From positions 1,950,235 to 1,988,991 of the forward strand of contig BFEA01000152.1 in assembly GCA_003427395.1 (NCBI GenBank): a DNA stretch of 38,757 nucleotides, written 5' to 3'. Shown here in pieces: positions 1 through 10,307 of the stretch. The stretch's first letter is position 1, and the number at the start of each line of letters is the position of its first letter. The DNA comes from Chara braunii (taxonomy: Eukaryota; Streptophyta; Charophyceae; Charales; Characeae). The position numbers and the translations under genes were made by a program. The notes under the pieces are model-generated. The model saw only the letters and a list, made by a program, of their open reading frames with translations, searched no databases and was not told the origin of the DNA.

Positions 1-71
1 TCCATCGATAGCATGAGCAAAATCGAAATGAATATCCGCTGAAACGTGGAAATATACATTGCCACTTTTTT

Positions 72-73
<2 letters not shown>

Positions 74-141
<68 letters not shown>

Positions 142-157
142 GGAGAGAGAGAGAGAG
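74..157. repeat. (TG)n(AG)n compound microsatellite
   Basis: Pure TG dinucleotides run to about 122 and then switch to AG repeats up to 157. The unique sequence just before it (ccatcgatag, then aaaatcg) recurs at 198-232, ahead of a second TG/AG block. The two blocks are therefore a local duplication with their flank. Confidence 0.95.
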
Positions 158-231
158 CCGATAAATCTCCAACCTCGTGGCTCGCGTCATGCTGCTTCCA
201 TCGATAGGATAGCAAAATCGGAATGAATCGT

Positions 232-232
<1 letters not shown>

Positions 233-305
<73 letters not shown>
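233..305. repeat. (TG)n(AG)n compound microsatellite, second copy
   Basis: Same TG-to-AG switch as at 74-157, with the same upstream flank (tccatcgatag plus gcaaaatcg). This supports duplication of a unit of roughly 200 bp. Confidence 0.95.
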
Positions 306-306
<1 letters not shown>

Positions 307-367
307 GATAAGTCCGAGGCCAGCCCAGGAGTTGGAGACTTATCTGTTCGGCGATGTGTATCTCATC

Positions 368-370
<3 letters not shown>

Positions 371-400
<30 letters not shown>
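371..400. repeat. (TC)n microsatellite
   Basis: Fifteen uninterrupted TC units. Confidence 0.95.
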
Positions 401-402
<2 letters not shown>

Positions 403-487
403 CGCCCAACACAGACCCGGGCCGGCGTCAAACCAATCCCGCGTGCATGGCGAAACAACACGCGCCGCGGCCGCCCGCAGGACGCTC

Positions 488-625
488 GCCAAATGCGCCG
501 AAACGACACGCGCCGCGAGACCCCGCCCAAATCGGACTGCCTCCAAAGCGACACGCGCCGCGACACCACGCCCGAATGGGACTGCCTCCAAAGCGACACC
601 CGCCGCGAGACCCTGCCTTTCCTCC
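488..625. repeat. 45-bp minisatellite, about three units
   Basis: The core cgacacgcgccgcgaga recurs at about 504, 549 and 594 (period 45), each followed by cccgcccaaatcggactg-like sequence. The period is a multiple of three, so several frames stay open through it. I take those open frames to be a by-product of the repeat and not genes. Confidence 0.85.
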
Positions 626-1197
626 TCGGACGAACATGCCTGCGCTGGAATACCTCCTCGCCTCGTTCCCGTCATGCAGTTCCCGCTGGGCCCAACGACT
701 GCTGTTACGCTGGGCCCTTTGCAGTTTTTATAAGGTATAGAGAAGAGAAGTATGTTCATGTCACTTTTGAGTATCGAATAAGGCAAAAAAAGACGCGCCG
801 GCAAAGAAACCCGGCTCAGAGTTCGAAACAAAAAGCAATGAAAGTACCGACGGCTGTGGTGTCAGGCCGGGTGTCATATTTACAGGGGTCGGCTGTGGTG
901 TCAGAGATGGGGAAAGAAGGGAAAAATAAAAGGCCCAACGGATACTTTTCGACCCAAATTGCCGTTTCGAAGTCGGCGCCTGTTTTCTTTGCCGGCGCCT
1001 GTTTTTTTTCCGCCTTTGTGAACTGAAAACCTGCCACATCCGCACTTGTTTCTTATTTAAAGTTAATTTTTAATTCATTTACCCTGACGAAAATCCTTAA
1101 AACTTCTCCTCTGCATTTTCCTTGAAGGCAGTGCGCTTTAGTGCATGCACTCACTTTGCGGAGGGGAGGGTTGGTCGATTCCGGACTTTGCGGAGTC

Positions 1198-1342
1198 TTG
1201 ACTCTTACGCCCCCCTAATCCAGAAATTTGGAACCGTGTCGAATGTTATCTGCAGAATACTGGACAATANTTGACTCTTACGCCCCCCTAATCCAGAAAT
1301 TTGGAACCGTGTCGAATGTTATCTGCAGAATACTGGACAATA
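1198..1342. repeat. Exact 72-bp duplication around a single N (contig overlap)
   Basis: Bases 1198-1269 and 1271-1342 are identical and are separated only by N at 1270. This is the signature of two contig ends that overlap but were joined by a one-base placeholder, so the duplication is probably not in the genome. Confidence 0.85.
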
Positions 1343-1856
1343 ATACAAATGCCAAACTATCACTTTGGTGGAGTCTGGTAAATTTTTCAAAAGAAATGAT
1401 TCAAATGAAGGTGATTGGTTAGCCGAAGGAGTTGTTCAGAGCAGGGCTGACCAAAATGAAGAAAAGAGACACGCGACTAAATGAGGACCTGGTCGCCGCA
1501 CTGTTAAAAATTACATGAAATTTGTGGAACCAAGAGGAGGGTGGAGGGTTTTTTCTGAGTCGGGAAGAAGAATGTGAGAGGAGAAACAGGGAGAGGAGGG
1601 GGGGAGAGAAGGGGGTTATCAGAGAGAAAAAGAGGGGTAAGATTTCACGGGCGAAGGGCTGAGTAGAAAGTGGTTCGAAAGCCGGCCCCGCGTGGAGTAG
1701 CAAAGGTGGAGATGACGCTGTTTTTTTTATTTTTTTTTTGCACTTTTAGGATTTTTAAAATTGGATTTTTGGGTATCGTTTCCGCCTTGTTGTAGTGGGC
1801 TCGTTTTTTTCTCGGATACTTTGCCGGCAGCTGTGCCAACAGTAACTCGGGGAATT
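1343..1856. other. Intergenic stretch, no gene seen
   Basis: GA-rich low-complexity sequence from about 1540 to 1640 and short T runs near 1722-1740. I see no conserved reading frame or RNA gene. Confidence 0.5.
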
Positions 1857-1978
1857 GGGCCTTGCTGCACTACTCTTGACATGCACAAAAGACAGAAATA
1901 TTGGCTGTGTATCTTTCCATGTTCTAGCGGAAGATTCACTCTCGTTTTGCACATTTCGAGAGTAGTGCAGTGAGGTCC
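1857..1978. mobile_element. MITE-like element, family A, copy 1
   Basis: About 122 bp with 23-bp terminal inverted repeats: left arm gggccttgctgcactactc.. and right arm whose complement reads ggacctcactgcactactc.., with four mismatches. The interior (cttttgtg and tctagcggaagattcactct motifs) is shared with copy 2 at 3101-3222. There is no coding capacity. An ATT triplet lies on both sides, but this is too short to claim as a target duplication. Confidence 0.75.
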
Positions 1979-3100
1979 ATTATCCTGCCTTGGTAGTTTT
2001 TTGCAGACGAGGGGTGGTGTGGTCACGGGATAAAAGTACAGTTTGGGAGTTCATTCTCCTCTTACTTAGCCTGAGCAGCAGGACAGAAGGGCTGGGCGCT
2101 TATGTTTTTTTGCATCAGTGACATCGGGTGTTTTTTGCTGTGATATGTAAAGTCCAGGACACCTGGTTTTGTATTATCTATCTCTTGCTTCCAGAACACC
2201 CCACGACCCATGTACAAGTGTATGGCATGCTTGTCCTTCACAGTCATTGGATGCGCAGATGGATGGACACTTGTACGGATAACTTGCTCCTCCACACGAA
2301 CGCAGGCGTGGTCACATATACACACACCTGTGCGACACCTGCACTGCTGACACATATGATGACATGTACAATCACATGCACTCAAATCGACACTCAGACA
2401 TGCGCTCACACATGCTCATACGTACAGTGACAAGAGTAGTGAAATCTGTGCTGACATGATGAACCTAACATGTGTTTTGTAACCTTTGTTTGCTTTTTTT
2501 CCTTCTCTGTATCGTTCCAGTTTTAACGTTTTTGCCGAAAGGCCCGAAAGTGCTGAAACTGATAATGAAATCGCAACCGTTTTCGTTTCTTTTCTTTTCT
2601 TTTCCTTTTTTTTATATTCGTAACCATTTTCTCGCGGATAATATCGGTTGGAATAATGCCTAAATTGGAAAGTCCAATAGTCTAGCAAGCTGTGTCAGTG
2701 CCTATAATAGTTGGCTGTTTATTCTTTTTTTTTTCTTTATTGGCTGTGTAGCAGTACCCCTACGGCCCGGCAGTGAGACCGGACCAGTTTCAGGCCGTCG
2801 GCCTGACCCTGGTCCGGTACCAGGTTGTTCCCGTACTGGACCTAGGCCGGTATATCACTTCGGCCTAGGCCCAGTCCCGGCAGTCAGTCAGTTGGTTCAT
2901 TCATTCTTCATTCGTTCGTTCATCGAGCCGGACTGGACCTTCACTCAGCTGCTGCTTCTCGTGTGTGTCCATCTCCTCTCTCTCCCCCTCTCCATCTCCA
3001 TCTCCGCACGTGCCCTCTGCACGTGCGTCACAGGCTGTTTATCTGAATGTCAGTAAATGGTAACACTTTCAAGGATCATCATTGAGAAAAAGAAAAAAAA
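1979..3100. other. Intergenic stretch with degenerate CA repeat and GC-rich palindromes
   Basis: 2300-2420 is a decayed CA/CACATG repeat. 2755-2880 is rich in short GC palindromes (ggcctaggcc, ccggtaccgg types). 2881-2935 has cagt and attc tetranucleotide repeats. No gene seen. Confidence 0.5.
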
Positions 3101-3222
3101 GGGGCCTCGCTGCACTACTCTCGACAGCACAAAAGACAAAAATCATGGCGGTGCATCTTTCCATATTCTAGCGGAAGATTCACTCTCGTTTTGCACATTT
3201 CGAGAGTAGCGCAGCGAGGCCC
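3101..3222. mobile_element. MITE-like element, family A, copy 2
   Basis: Same organisation as 1857-1978. The terminal arms (gggcctcgctgcactactc.. and its complement) match at 22 of 23 positions, better than in copy 1. The single-stranded form would fold into a hairpin. Two copies about 1.2 kb apart show that it is a dispersed or locally duplicated family. Confidence 0.8.
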
Positions 3223-3255
3223 AAGAACTCAAGTGGTAAAAGGGTTGTCAATGTA

Positions 3256-3440
3256 GTTGCGGCGCATTGCTGCGCTGTGCGATGCGCTATGCTGCGCGCT
3301 GCGCTGTGTGCCTGCCAGTCGTGCGCAATGCGCACACATCGTTGTGCGGTGCATGATGCGCTGCACGGCTCTGAGATGCGCGCTGCGCCAGTGTGCAGGT
3401 AGGTGCATGAAGAGCGCGCATCGGTGCACATGGTGCACGC
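3256..3440. repeat. TGCGC-rich low-complexity sequence
   Basis: Dense overlapping tgcgc, gcgctg and tgcgatgcgc words. Similar short GC hairpin sequence occurs at about 4468-4530. Confidence 0.7.
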
Positions 3441-3455
3441 AGGATTTTTATTTTT

Positions 3456-4090
3456 TTTTAAGGGGGGGGAGGGCTCTAAGGGCGCAGGATTCTTTGAAGA
3501 GGAGGGAGGTAGGGAGAGGTATGACGAAGGAGATGCATGATAAAGGAGGAGGGATAAGAAGTATGATGAGGGAGGAGGGACGAGGAGTATGACGAAGGAG
3601 GGAGGAAAAGTATGACAAGGGAGGCGGGACGAGGGAGGAAGGAGGAGGAGACTGCTAACGAAGGAGGCCATGTTCACTACGCTGGAGGCCCTTTTTTTTA
3701 TTCGAAGGAAGTGGAGGAGAACGAAGAAGAGGGAAATCGGATTCGGAAAAAGAACGAGGGAGGGGAAAGGAGAAGAAAGACGATGAAGAACTGTGATGGA
3801 GGAGTGGTATGACGAACGAGGAGGGAAGTATGACGAAGGAGGGAGTAAGAGGAAGATAACAATGATGAGGGAGGAGGGGGAAGGGAGAAGGGAGGAGGGA
3901 GGAGGGAGGAGGGAGGAAGGAGAAGGGAGAAGGGACCGATGACGAAGGAGGGAGGGGGAGGACAATGACAGGGGGAGTAGGAGAACGATGACGAGGGATG
4001 GTTGAGGAGGAGGAGAACGATGGGGAGGGTAATCAAACTTGAATACAAAAAAGAACCGGAAGGGGGAGAGAGAGAGAGAGGAGAGCGTGA
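3456..4090 (+). repeat. Polypurine (AGGAGGGAGG) tract
   Basis: About 600 bp in which the plus strand is mostly purine, built from gaggaggg and tgacgaagga words. Long frames on the opposite strand encode only S/P/L low-complexity peptide and are not credible genes. Confidence 0.85.
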
Positions 4091-5020
4091 GAGGGGCTGG
4101 TGGTAACCCACCACTGTTGTAGACGCGGCTTCCTCCGGCTCCTCCCGCTGCGCTGGCGATGGCCACATGACAACGACGAGGCTGCTTCCTGGTGCACAGA
4201 CGAGGCGATGAAGGCCAACACACGGCGGATGGGAAGGAAAACGTGCCATCCAGCCGCTAAGGTCGACTACCGGGTTTCTGCAGCCAGCATGGTGAGTCTG
4301 AGTAGTTCAAAATCGAGCTACGCAGATCTCCCTCGTTTTGCTTTTTGGTGCCCGTGCACGGCCTACAAAAACAATTCCCCACTTTGGTACCGGTTGGCAC
4401 AAACCGGCAAAAGGGCCTACAAACCCCCCCTTCAACTTTTTTTTTTTTTGCTGACCCCTGATTTTCGAGGTGCGCCGCATGCCATGCGCAGTGCGGCGCA
4501 CCTGCGCTGTGCAGCGCACCTTGATGCACGGCATGTATGTCATATACTGATTCTAAATGGACCCAAAATCTCTCCTCTTCTCTCCCCTTTGGAGTTTACG
4601 CATCCCTTTCTTTTCCTTTTGCACATCCACATGATCCATCATCATGCCTTCAGTATGCGCTGACAATGCCACTCTAAATATAAAACGAGCCAACCGCGCG
4701 GCGAACGAAAATGAGTTCGTGAATTGGCACAAAATACAAGTACCGGCGGGTCTCGCACGCGCCGAGTTCGAAAAAGCAAGAAAAGCCACGCGGCACTTCA
4801 TAATAAGCGCAGATGTCATAACTACAGGGGCGGGCCATGGTCTGCGGAGGGCCTGAGTTCAAAACCCGCAAAAAAAAAAATTACCGCTATTGTGTGCTGT
4901 TTTTGCAGTTATAAACTACTGTCCGCCCAAAGTTGCTGTCACGCTGTTTTTTTCTTCCCATTCGAAACTCAAAACCCTGACACCAGCGCATTTGTTTCAA
5001 AAAAAAAGAAAAAAAAAAAA
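4091..5020. other. Intergenic stretch, no gene seen
   Basis: Contains the GC hairpin cluster at 4468-4530 and A runs at 4870-4880 and 4999-5029. No supported gene. Confidence 0.4.
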
Positions 5021-5039
5021 AAAAAAAAAGAAGGGAACC

Positions 5040-5401
5040 GTACTCAGACTAACAGCAGAGCCCTCGTCTTTGCAGCTGCAAGAGGCGACCCAGATGGTAT
5101 CATCAAGTCCTGCAGGAGAGTGCTTGAACTGACAGGTCTCCCAACTGGATATGAAGTTATAAGAGGCAGGTCTCAAGCCCAGTGCAGCTCAAGTGTCTCA
5201 CCTTTTTTTTGGCAATACTTTGTTTTCTTTTTTAAGACTCGCCGAATGGAAGAAATTGTGAGGTCTTTGCATGACGATGCTCCGCCGCGGGAGGGAGAAT
5301 TCGGCACTTACGTTTTCGGGGCCAGAGTGGATGGCCCTATTGACAGTCGTGTGTCATCAGAGGTCTTCGTTGCCATACCTGCAAGCACAGATTTTGACTA
5401 A
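5040..5401 (+). CDS. Unrecognised exon-like reading frame, C-terminal end
   Basis: An open frame ending in TAA at 5399-5401 encodes a mixed-composition peptide with stretches such as MEEIVRSLHDDAPPREGEF and GTYVFGARVDGPIDSRV, unlike the simple-repeat frames around it. It is interrupted by a T-rich stretch (5202-5236) that reads as F-rich peptide and could be the end of an intron. No start, no recognised domain and no neighbouring exon were found. It may be a decayed gene fragment or chance. Confidence 0.2.
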
Positions 5402-5410
5402 GAGGTGTTC

Positions 5411-5516
5411 AGGCATAACTGTCTTTTCTTTTTTTCTTTTTTTTTTTTTTTTTTTTTTTTTGAGAAACAGCCCGGGCAGATGCTAGGGATGCTGGTAAGG
5501 CATAACTGTCTTTTCT
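5411..5516 (-). mobile_element. Short retroposed fragment with poly(A) and 19-bp target duplication
   Basis: The direct repeat aggcataactgtcttttct occurs at 5411-5429 and 5498-5516. Between them lies a T-rich run (a poly(A) tail on the minus strand) plus about 37 bp containing cagcccgggcagatgctagg. A similar T-run/cagcccgagtggatgctagg segment occurs near 31055-31110, so this is the 3' end of a repeat family. The structure is typical of target-primed reverse transcription. Confidence 0.7.
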
Positions 5517-5593
5517 AATTTGATTGGAGAGTGGGACCTCAATCTTGACCATTGCTGTTGGTTTGTTCGCCGAATTGTGGCCAATGATTTCAA

Positions 5594-5594
<1 letters not shown>

Positions 5595-5633
<39 letters not shown>
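5595..5633. repeat. (TG)n microsatellite
   Basis: About 19 TG units. Confidence 0.95.
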
Positions 5634-5634
<1 letters not shown>

Positions 5635-7224
5635 GTCCCGAGAAAAGACCCCGCGGGGCTTCTTTTCTGTGGGTCCGCTGGGAGCGTCTTCCGAGGACCA
5701 CTTTTCCCTTTAAGTATTAGGTAGATATGTACCGGGAAATCGTACTTTTTCCCAAAGTCTGGATTTTTTGTTTCCAACATCGACTGTCAAGAACTGGTAT
5801 GGTCTGAGCCCCGTTCCCTCAGAAGGTCAGGTTAAGGGGCTTCTCAGAGAATTAGAGGGGTTTAAAGGTTAAACCACCAGTACATGGGCACCTGGGTCGC
5901 GGGTCTGACACCTCAAATTCTGGAGGCGCGAAACGAAAACAGGGTCGCCGATCGAATTTATCAACGGCGGGCCCAGCGTTTGCGTTTCGGCCTCGTTTTC
6001 TTGTGGCGACAAGTTTCGGACTCCAAGGCTGGGCCCGTGTACTTGTGCTTTAAGGGATACAAGGGATTCGAAGGAGTTAGGAACTGAAGGGTCATTTAAA
6101 CCACCGCTGGCGTTACTGGACCCCAATGCTTCCCAGCAGGCCAGTGCTTTTTTACCCTTTTTCTCTTTGCCTGTTGGATTTATGGCTGGATAGCCAAACA
6201 TTGTTTTCCTTCTTTTTTTTTTTTTAATTCATTTATTTTTTGTGAAGAATGCCACCTTTGGCCTACCAGGCAGGGTGATAAGAGCACCTACCCCTAGTAG
6301 GCACCTCCGAAGAATTCAAAGATTCTAATTTGATTATTTCAACGATGTTGTGTTGTGGACGACCTGTGAGCTTTAGGTGCATGGAAGAGTAAGCAGAGGG
6401 AATCGGATGGCAGGCCAAGCGCGTTCGGTCTACGGAGCCAGCTGCTTGCAAGGGCCAAAGGTAAGGGCCTGCGCACACGCAAGCTATTGTTGCTTGTTAC
6501 TGTAGCAAGGAAAGGGAGATTAAAGGTAAAAAGTTCTAAAAACCTAAAAAGGAAAGGAAAGAAAAGAAAAGAATGGGGTCACCTACTCACCGTCACACTC
6601 AGTTATTACCCACCCCATGTGGTTGGATGATACACAATATTACACATATGTTTATTATGCAAATCATTGTAAATGTTAGTAAACTGGTCATGAGTTCAAA
6701 CTTCCAACCCTGATGGAACCAATGAATGCGGTAATGGCCACGGGGACTACAACCTTTGAAAAAAGATTCACCCTCAGATTATGTAAAAAAAAAAAAAAAA
6801 AGAACTGGGGAACCTGGTGTTAATGTGAGAGTGATGTCCTAGTTTGTCCGCGTAACAGCCTTCGCATGGCACAGGATGTGCATCTGGAAAAATGATCACA
6901 ATGAGGGATGCCACGGTGTGAAACCACACTCTGACCATTTCGTGCTGATATCTGATTAAGTGAAGTTGGTGAACACCATCGAGAGTGTGTTGACAGGGCA
7001 CCAGAGTGTTTGTGGCCAGGCTCTAGGCCCTTTCACATGGTCTTTTGAGCGATTGCTATATATATACCTTGCCAACAGTGGAGGTCTCGTCATCAGACTT
7101 TTCAAAGAAGTAATGCTCTACCTGACTATCTAACTATTTCTTGAGGACTATGGTGCTCCATCTCAGATCCACTATGTGAATCATCATTGCTGTGACCAAT
7201 CTCGCCACCCCTCCCTGCCCTCCC

Positions 7225-7228
<4 letters not shown>
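5634..7228. other. Intergenic stretch, no gene seen
   Basis: Contains T or A runs at 6210-6225 and 6785-6801. I see no conserved frame, RNA gene or clear repeat unit. Confidence 0.4.

Positions 7229-7306
<78 letters not shown>
7229..7306. repeat. (CT)n microsatellite
   Basis: Nearly 80 bp of uninterrupted CT. The flank downstream duplicates ctttgtgggtg at about 7305 and 7334. Confidence 0.95.
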
Positions 7307-7307
<1 letters not shown>

Positions 7308-7928
7308 TTGTGGGTGTGTTTTGATCTCTCTTTCCTTTGTGGGTGGGTGTTTTGAGTGTGTGAAATGACTGATGGCGATTTCATTCTCAGTTCGCCTTGT
7401 GTTTTGCTACTTTGCTATGTTTCTGAGTTCTGTGCGGTACGTACTGATCGCTGTCCTCGTTTGCATTTTTGTGTCTTTCTTGTACGTGTGTGTGGCTACT
7501 AGCGTTGGCTTGTCCGTAGGATGATGTGACACTTGGAGAGGGACATGCTTGCAAATGGATCAACCTGGAAGGGCAGACGTAAACCTCGGTGACAGGACAA
7601 AAGGGCAACTTGGTAATAGAGGAACAGCTGCAAAGTCTTAGGGTCTGGCGTGAGTTTATCTGCATTTCAGGTCTGGGACCTGTCCGGTAGGCATAGACGC
7701 ATAGCACACCTGGGTACGTGGCTGCACCTGTCCGCAGTCGTATGTAGGTAGGTCCCGGTACCAACGCGGGTTGCAGGCGGGCCTGGAAGGCGTTACTTTC
7801 CAGCCAAACTGGAGCTAGAAGGGCATAAAGGCTACCATGCAGCTGCCCCCCAGCCACATTTATGTAGGACGAGGTAGTGATCAAAATCTCCTGCTAACTT
7901 CAGCGCATAATTGCACCTCTTGTGCTGC
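7307..7928. other. Intergenic stretch, no gene seen
   Basis: No recognisable protein, RNA or repeat structure. The only long frame (minus strand, about 7387-7884) has no recognisable domain. Confidence 0.4.
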
Positions 7929-8125
7929 TTCACGGTTCCCGGGGGCTTCAGGGTTTCTGGGAGCTCCATATGACCCCGGTAGGAGGTGCTTGGATGGTGT
8001 GTGGAGCTCCTGGCTATGGGGCAGCTTTGCGGCTATGGCAGCATAGACGGTCCGTGTCTTTGTCTACTTGTGTATTTAACTCAGGGAATCGATGAGGGAC
8101 CTAGCTAACGCGTTAAACACTCCGG

Positions 8126-8173
<48 letters not shown>

Positions 8174-8175
8174 CT

Positions 8176-8208
<33 letters not shown>

Positions 8209-8473
8209 ACAACGCGCAAAACCTTACCAGCCCTTGACATATGAAAGAAACTCCTCGTAAGAGATGTACTTTGACTTCATACAGGTGCTGAGGCATACAA
8301 CTGCTCCATGGTGATTCAATTGAAGGGATGGAGGAGAGAATTCACGGTTCCGGGAGCTTCGTATGACCCTGGTAGGAGGTGCTTGGAGCTCCTGGCTATG
8401 GGGCAGTTTTGCGGTTACGGCAGCATGGATGGTCTCTGTCTTTGTCTTCTTGTGTATTTAACTAAGGGAATCG
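7929..8473 (+). repeat. Direct repeat pair flanking the rrn18 insertion
   Basis: The segment 7929-8091 (cacggttcccgg ... gtgtatttaactcagggaatcg) is repeated in shorter form at 8339-8473. The adjoining piece acaactgctccatggtgatt is found at about 8298 and 8486. In the second copy the two pieces are adjacent. In the first they are separated by the mitochondrial rRNA fragment, so the rRNA piece was inserted into one copy of a pre-existing repeat. Confidence 0.7.
8095..8290 (+). pseudogene. rrn18: Mitochondrial small-subunit rRNA (rrn18) fragment in nuclear DNA (NUMT)
   Basis: About 195 bp match the 3' half of bacterial-type small-subunit rRNA: the universal block aaactcaaaggaattgacgg, then gcacaagcggtggagcatgt. 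The variant that follows (cgcaaaaccttaccagccct, then tgacatatgaa) is the plant mitochondrial form, not the plastid or bacterial one. The fragment stops at ttcatacaggtgctg. It is far too short to be a functional rRNA gene, so I call it a mitochondrial insertion. It could also have been carried in by a chimeric library molecule. Confidence 0.9.
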
Positions 8474-8499
8474 CTGGAGGCCTACAACTGCTCCATGGT

Positions 8500-9392
8500 G
8501 ATTCAATTAAGGGGATGGAGGAGAAAAGATGAGCTGGACACTGTAGCTCGCCTGGTGGGTTTGTGGGAGAGGTGCGCTCTCCACCGCTGCTCAGTGCTTG
8601 AACCTGTCTCTTATACACATCTAGATGTGTATAAGAGACAGCTTCAGAGGCACTCATTTCTGACTCGTGCTGCTACTGGGAGGCTCTGTTGGAGGCCTCG
8701 TGGAGCGGTGAGATGCTGGGGGGAAAGTTACAGCTGGTGTTTCTGAGCAGTAGCTGCTAGGTTGTGGTCCTTTGATACGTCTGAACTGGTGATTCAATTA
8801 AGGGGATGGAGGAGAAAAGATGAGCTGGACACTGTAGCTCGCCTGGTGGGTTTGTGGGAGAGGTGCGCTCTCCACCGCTGCTCAGTGCTTGATGTCTTCA
8901 GACTCTGGGAGGCAAGACGTTTCTGAGAGAGCATTGATCGAGTTTCTTCTCTCATTTCTAGGCGTTGAACCTTGAGAGGCACTCATTTCTGACTCGTGCT
9001 GCTACTGGGAGGCTCTGTTGGAGGCCTCGTGGAGCGGTGAGATGCTGGGGGGAAAGTTACAGCTGGTGTTTCTGAGCAGTAGCTGCTAGGTTGTGGTCCT
9101 TTGATACGTCTGAACTGGTGATTCAATTAAGGGGATGGAGGAGAAAAGATGAGCTGGACACTGTAGCTCGCCTGGTGGGTTTGTGGGAGAGGTGCGCTCT
9201 CCACCGCTGCTCAGTGCTTGATGTCTTCAGACTCTGGGAGGCAAGACGTTTCTGAGAGAGCATTGATCGAGTTTCTTCTCTCATTTCTAGGCGTTGAACC
9301 TTGAGAGGCACTCATTTCTGACTCGTGCTGCTACTGGGAGGCTCTGTTGGAGGCCTCGTGGAGCGGTGAGATGCTGGGGGGAAAGTTACAGC
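8500..9392. repeat. 329-bp direct repeat array, about 2.7 copies
   Basis: gattcaattaaggggatgg starts at 8500 (vicinity), 8791 and 9120. The last two copies are offset by exactly 329 bp with no difference that I can see. Copy one is interrupted by an adapter at 8604-8641 that replaces about 76 bases. Copy three is cut off at 273 bp by the second adapter at 9393. Identical copies bounded by adapters make an assembly artefact likely. Confidence 0.85.
8604..8641. other. Nextera mate-pair junction adapter (library contamination)
   Basis: ctgtctcttatacacatct followed directly by its reverse complement agatgtgtataagagacag. These are two Tn5 mosaic ends head to head, the known Nextera mate-pair circularisation junction. 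The sequences on either side were joined in a library circle and are not necessarily adjacent in the genome. Confidence 0.98.
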
Positions 9393-9430
9393 CTGTCTCT
9401 TATACACATCTAGATGTGTATAAGAGACAG
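9393..9430. other. Nextera mate-pair junction adapter, second copy
   Basis: The same 38-bp palindromic junction as at 8604-8641. The sequence changes completely across it, from the 329-bp repeat to an unrelated open frame, so the left and right parts of the window may be falsely joined here. Confidence 0.98.
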
Positions 9431-9664
9431 GCGTACAAACACTACGGCAGCTATCGCTTGAATAAGACCCTAAAAGCGGTCAATATGCACCCAGAAAAGT
9501 CCTCCTGGTGCCAGTATGAACTTGCAGTATATCCCAGGTACGAGTGCCACAGGGAAGTTCCGGTGAAGCAGTGCCAAGAAACAGGATATGATGAAGTGCT
9601 TCTCTCATGCTATATCACGTATACTAAAAATACAATGGAATTTTATGCCTTCCTGAATTCAGAA
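9431..9664 (+). CDS. Unrecognised exon-like fragment beyond the adapter
   Basis: Directly after the adapter one frame reads through about 78 codons of mixed composition (segments such as YGSYRLNKTLKAVNMHPEK and YPRYECHREVPVKQCQETGY) before running into an A-rich tract. There is no ATG of its own, no recognised domain and no partner exon. It could be the end of a coding exon cut by the library junction, or chance. Confidence 0.2.
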
Positions 9665-10021
9665 AAGAAAAAAAAAGAAAAAAAAAAAAGAAAGAAAGAA
9701 GAGAAGAAGAAAAAGGGACTACATTCTTCTGTCAATCAATCACAGTGGGTCCATGCCTGGGCCCATGCCTGGGCCCATCTCTCCACGGAATCCCAGACGT
9801 GACAACCGGGCAAAGAGAACCGCACCTCACATACCAAAAATGGAAACCTCCGCTTTTCTGCTCCCGCGCTCTGTTTTGTGTGGATTCCCACCGGCCACTT
9901 CCAGGACTATGATACGAGTAAAAGCGCAAATACACACTAAGACTATTTTGACAGGATCTAGCTGGAATCGAGCCCAGATTCATGCTCGGAAGTCCTCGTG
10001 TGAGTATGCCCTTACTCCCTA

Positions 10022-10076
10022 CCATGACTACTGCTCCTGCTACTACTACTGCTACTACTACTGCTACTACTAGTAG
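10022..10076. repeat. (CTA/CTG)n trinucleotide repeat
   Basis: tactactactgctactactac-type repeats, followed by gtagggtcatactcacactcc, which partly mirrors the sequence before the repeat (gtgtgagtatgcccttactc). Confidence 0.85.
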
Positions 10077-10307
10077 GGTCATACTCACACTCCTACTTTT
10101 TGACAGAATCTTACTACAGTTGCGCCTAGATACATTGCAAAAACATCGAGCGAGTGTGGGTTCAAAATGGTAACCCCTCTGGTGCTATCTTCGTGCTTGG
10201 AAAGCATGAACCTGCCCATAAGCGTGGTCAAGTTCGTCCTGTGCTAGCATGACACAGATCGTGAGTTCACCAGCGGGGCCTGGACCTTCCTACTGCTAAA
10301 ACTACCA

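Noticed and set aside
236-1026. Several overlapping open frames
   Set aside because: They arise from TG/AG repeats and the 45-bp minisatellite, whose period is a multiple of three.
3180-4223. 347-codon minus-strand open frame
   Set aside because: It lies opposite the polypurine tract and encodes S/P/L low-complexity peptide with no domain.
4468-4530. GC hairpins as a transcription terminator
   Set aside because: Low-complexity TGCGC sequence like that at 3256-3440, with no gene ending here.
8095-8290. Plastid or bacterial 16S gene
   Set aside because: The cgcaaaaccttaccagccct variant is mitochondrial, and only about 195 bp are present.
8604-8641. Palindrome resembling a transposon end
   Set aside because: It is the Tn5-derived Nextera junction used in library making, not a resident element.
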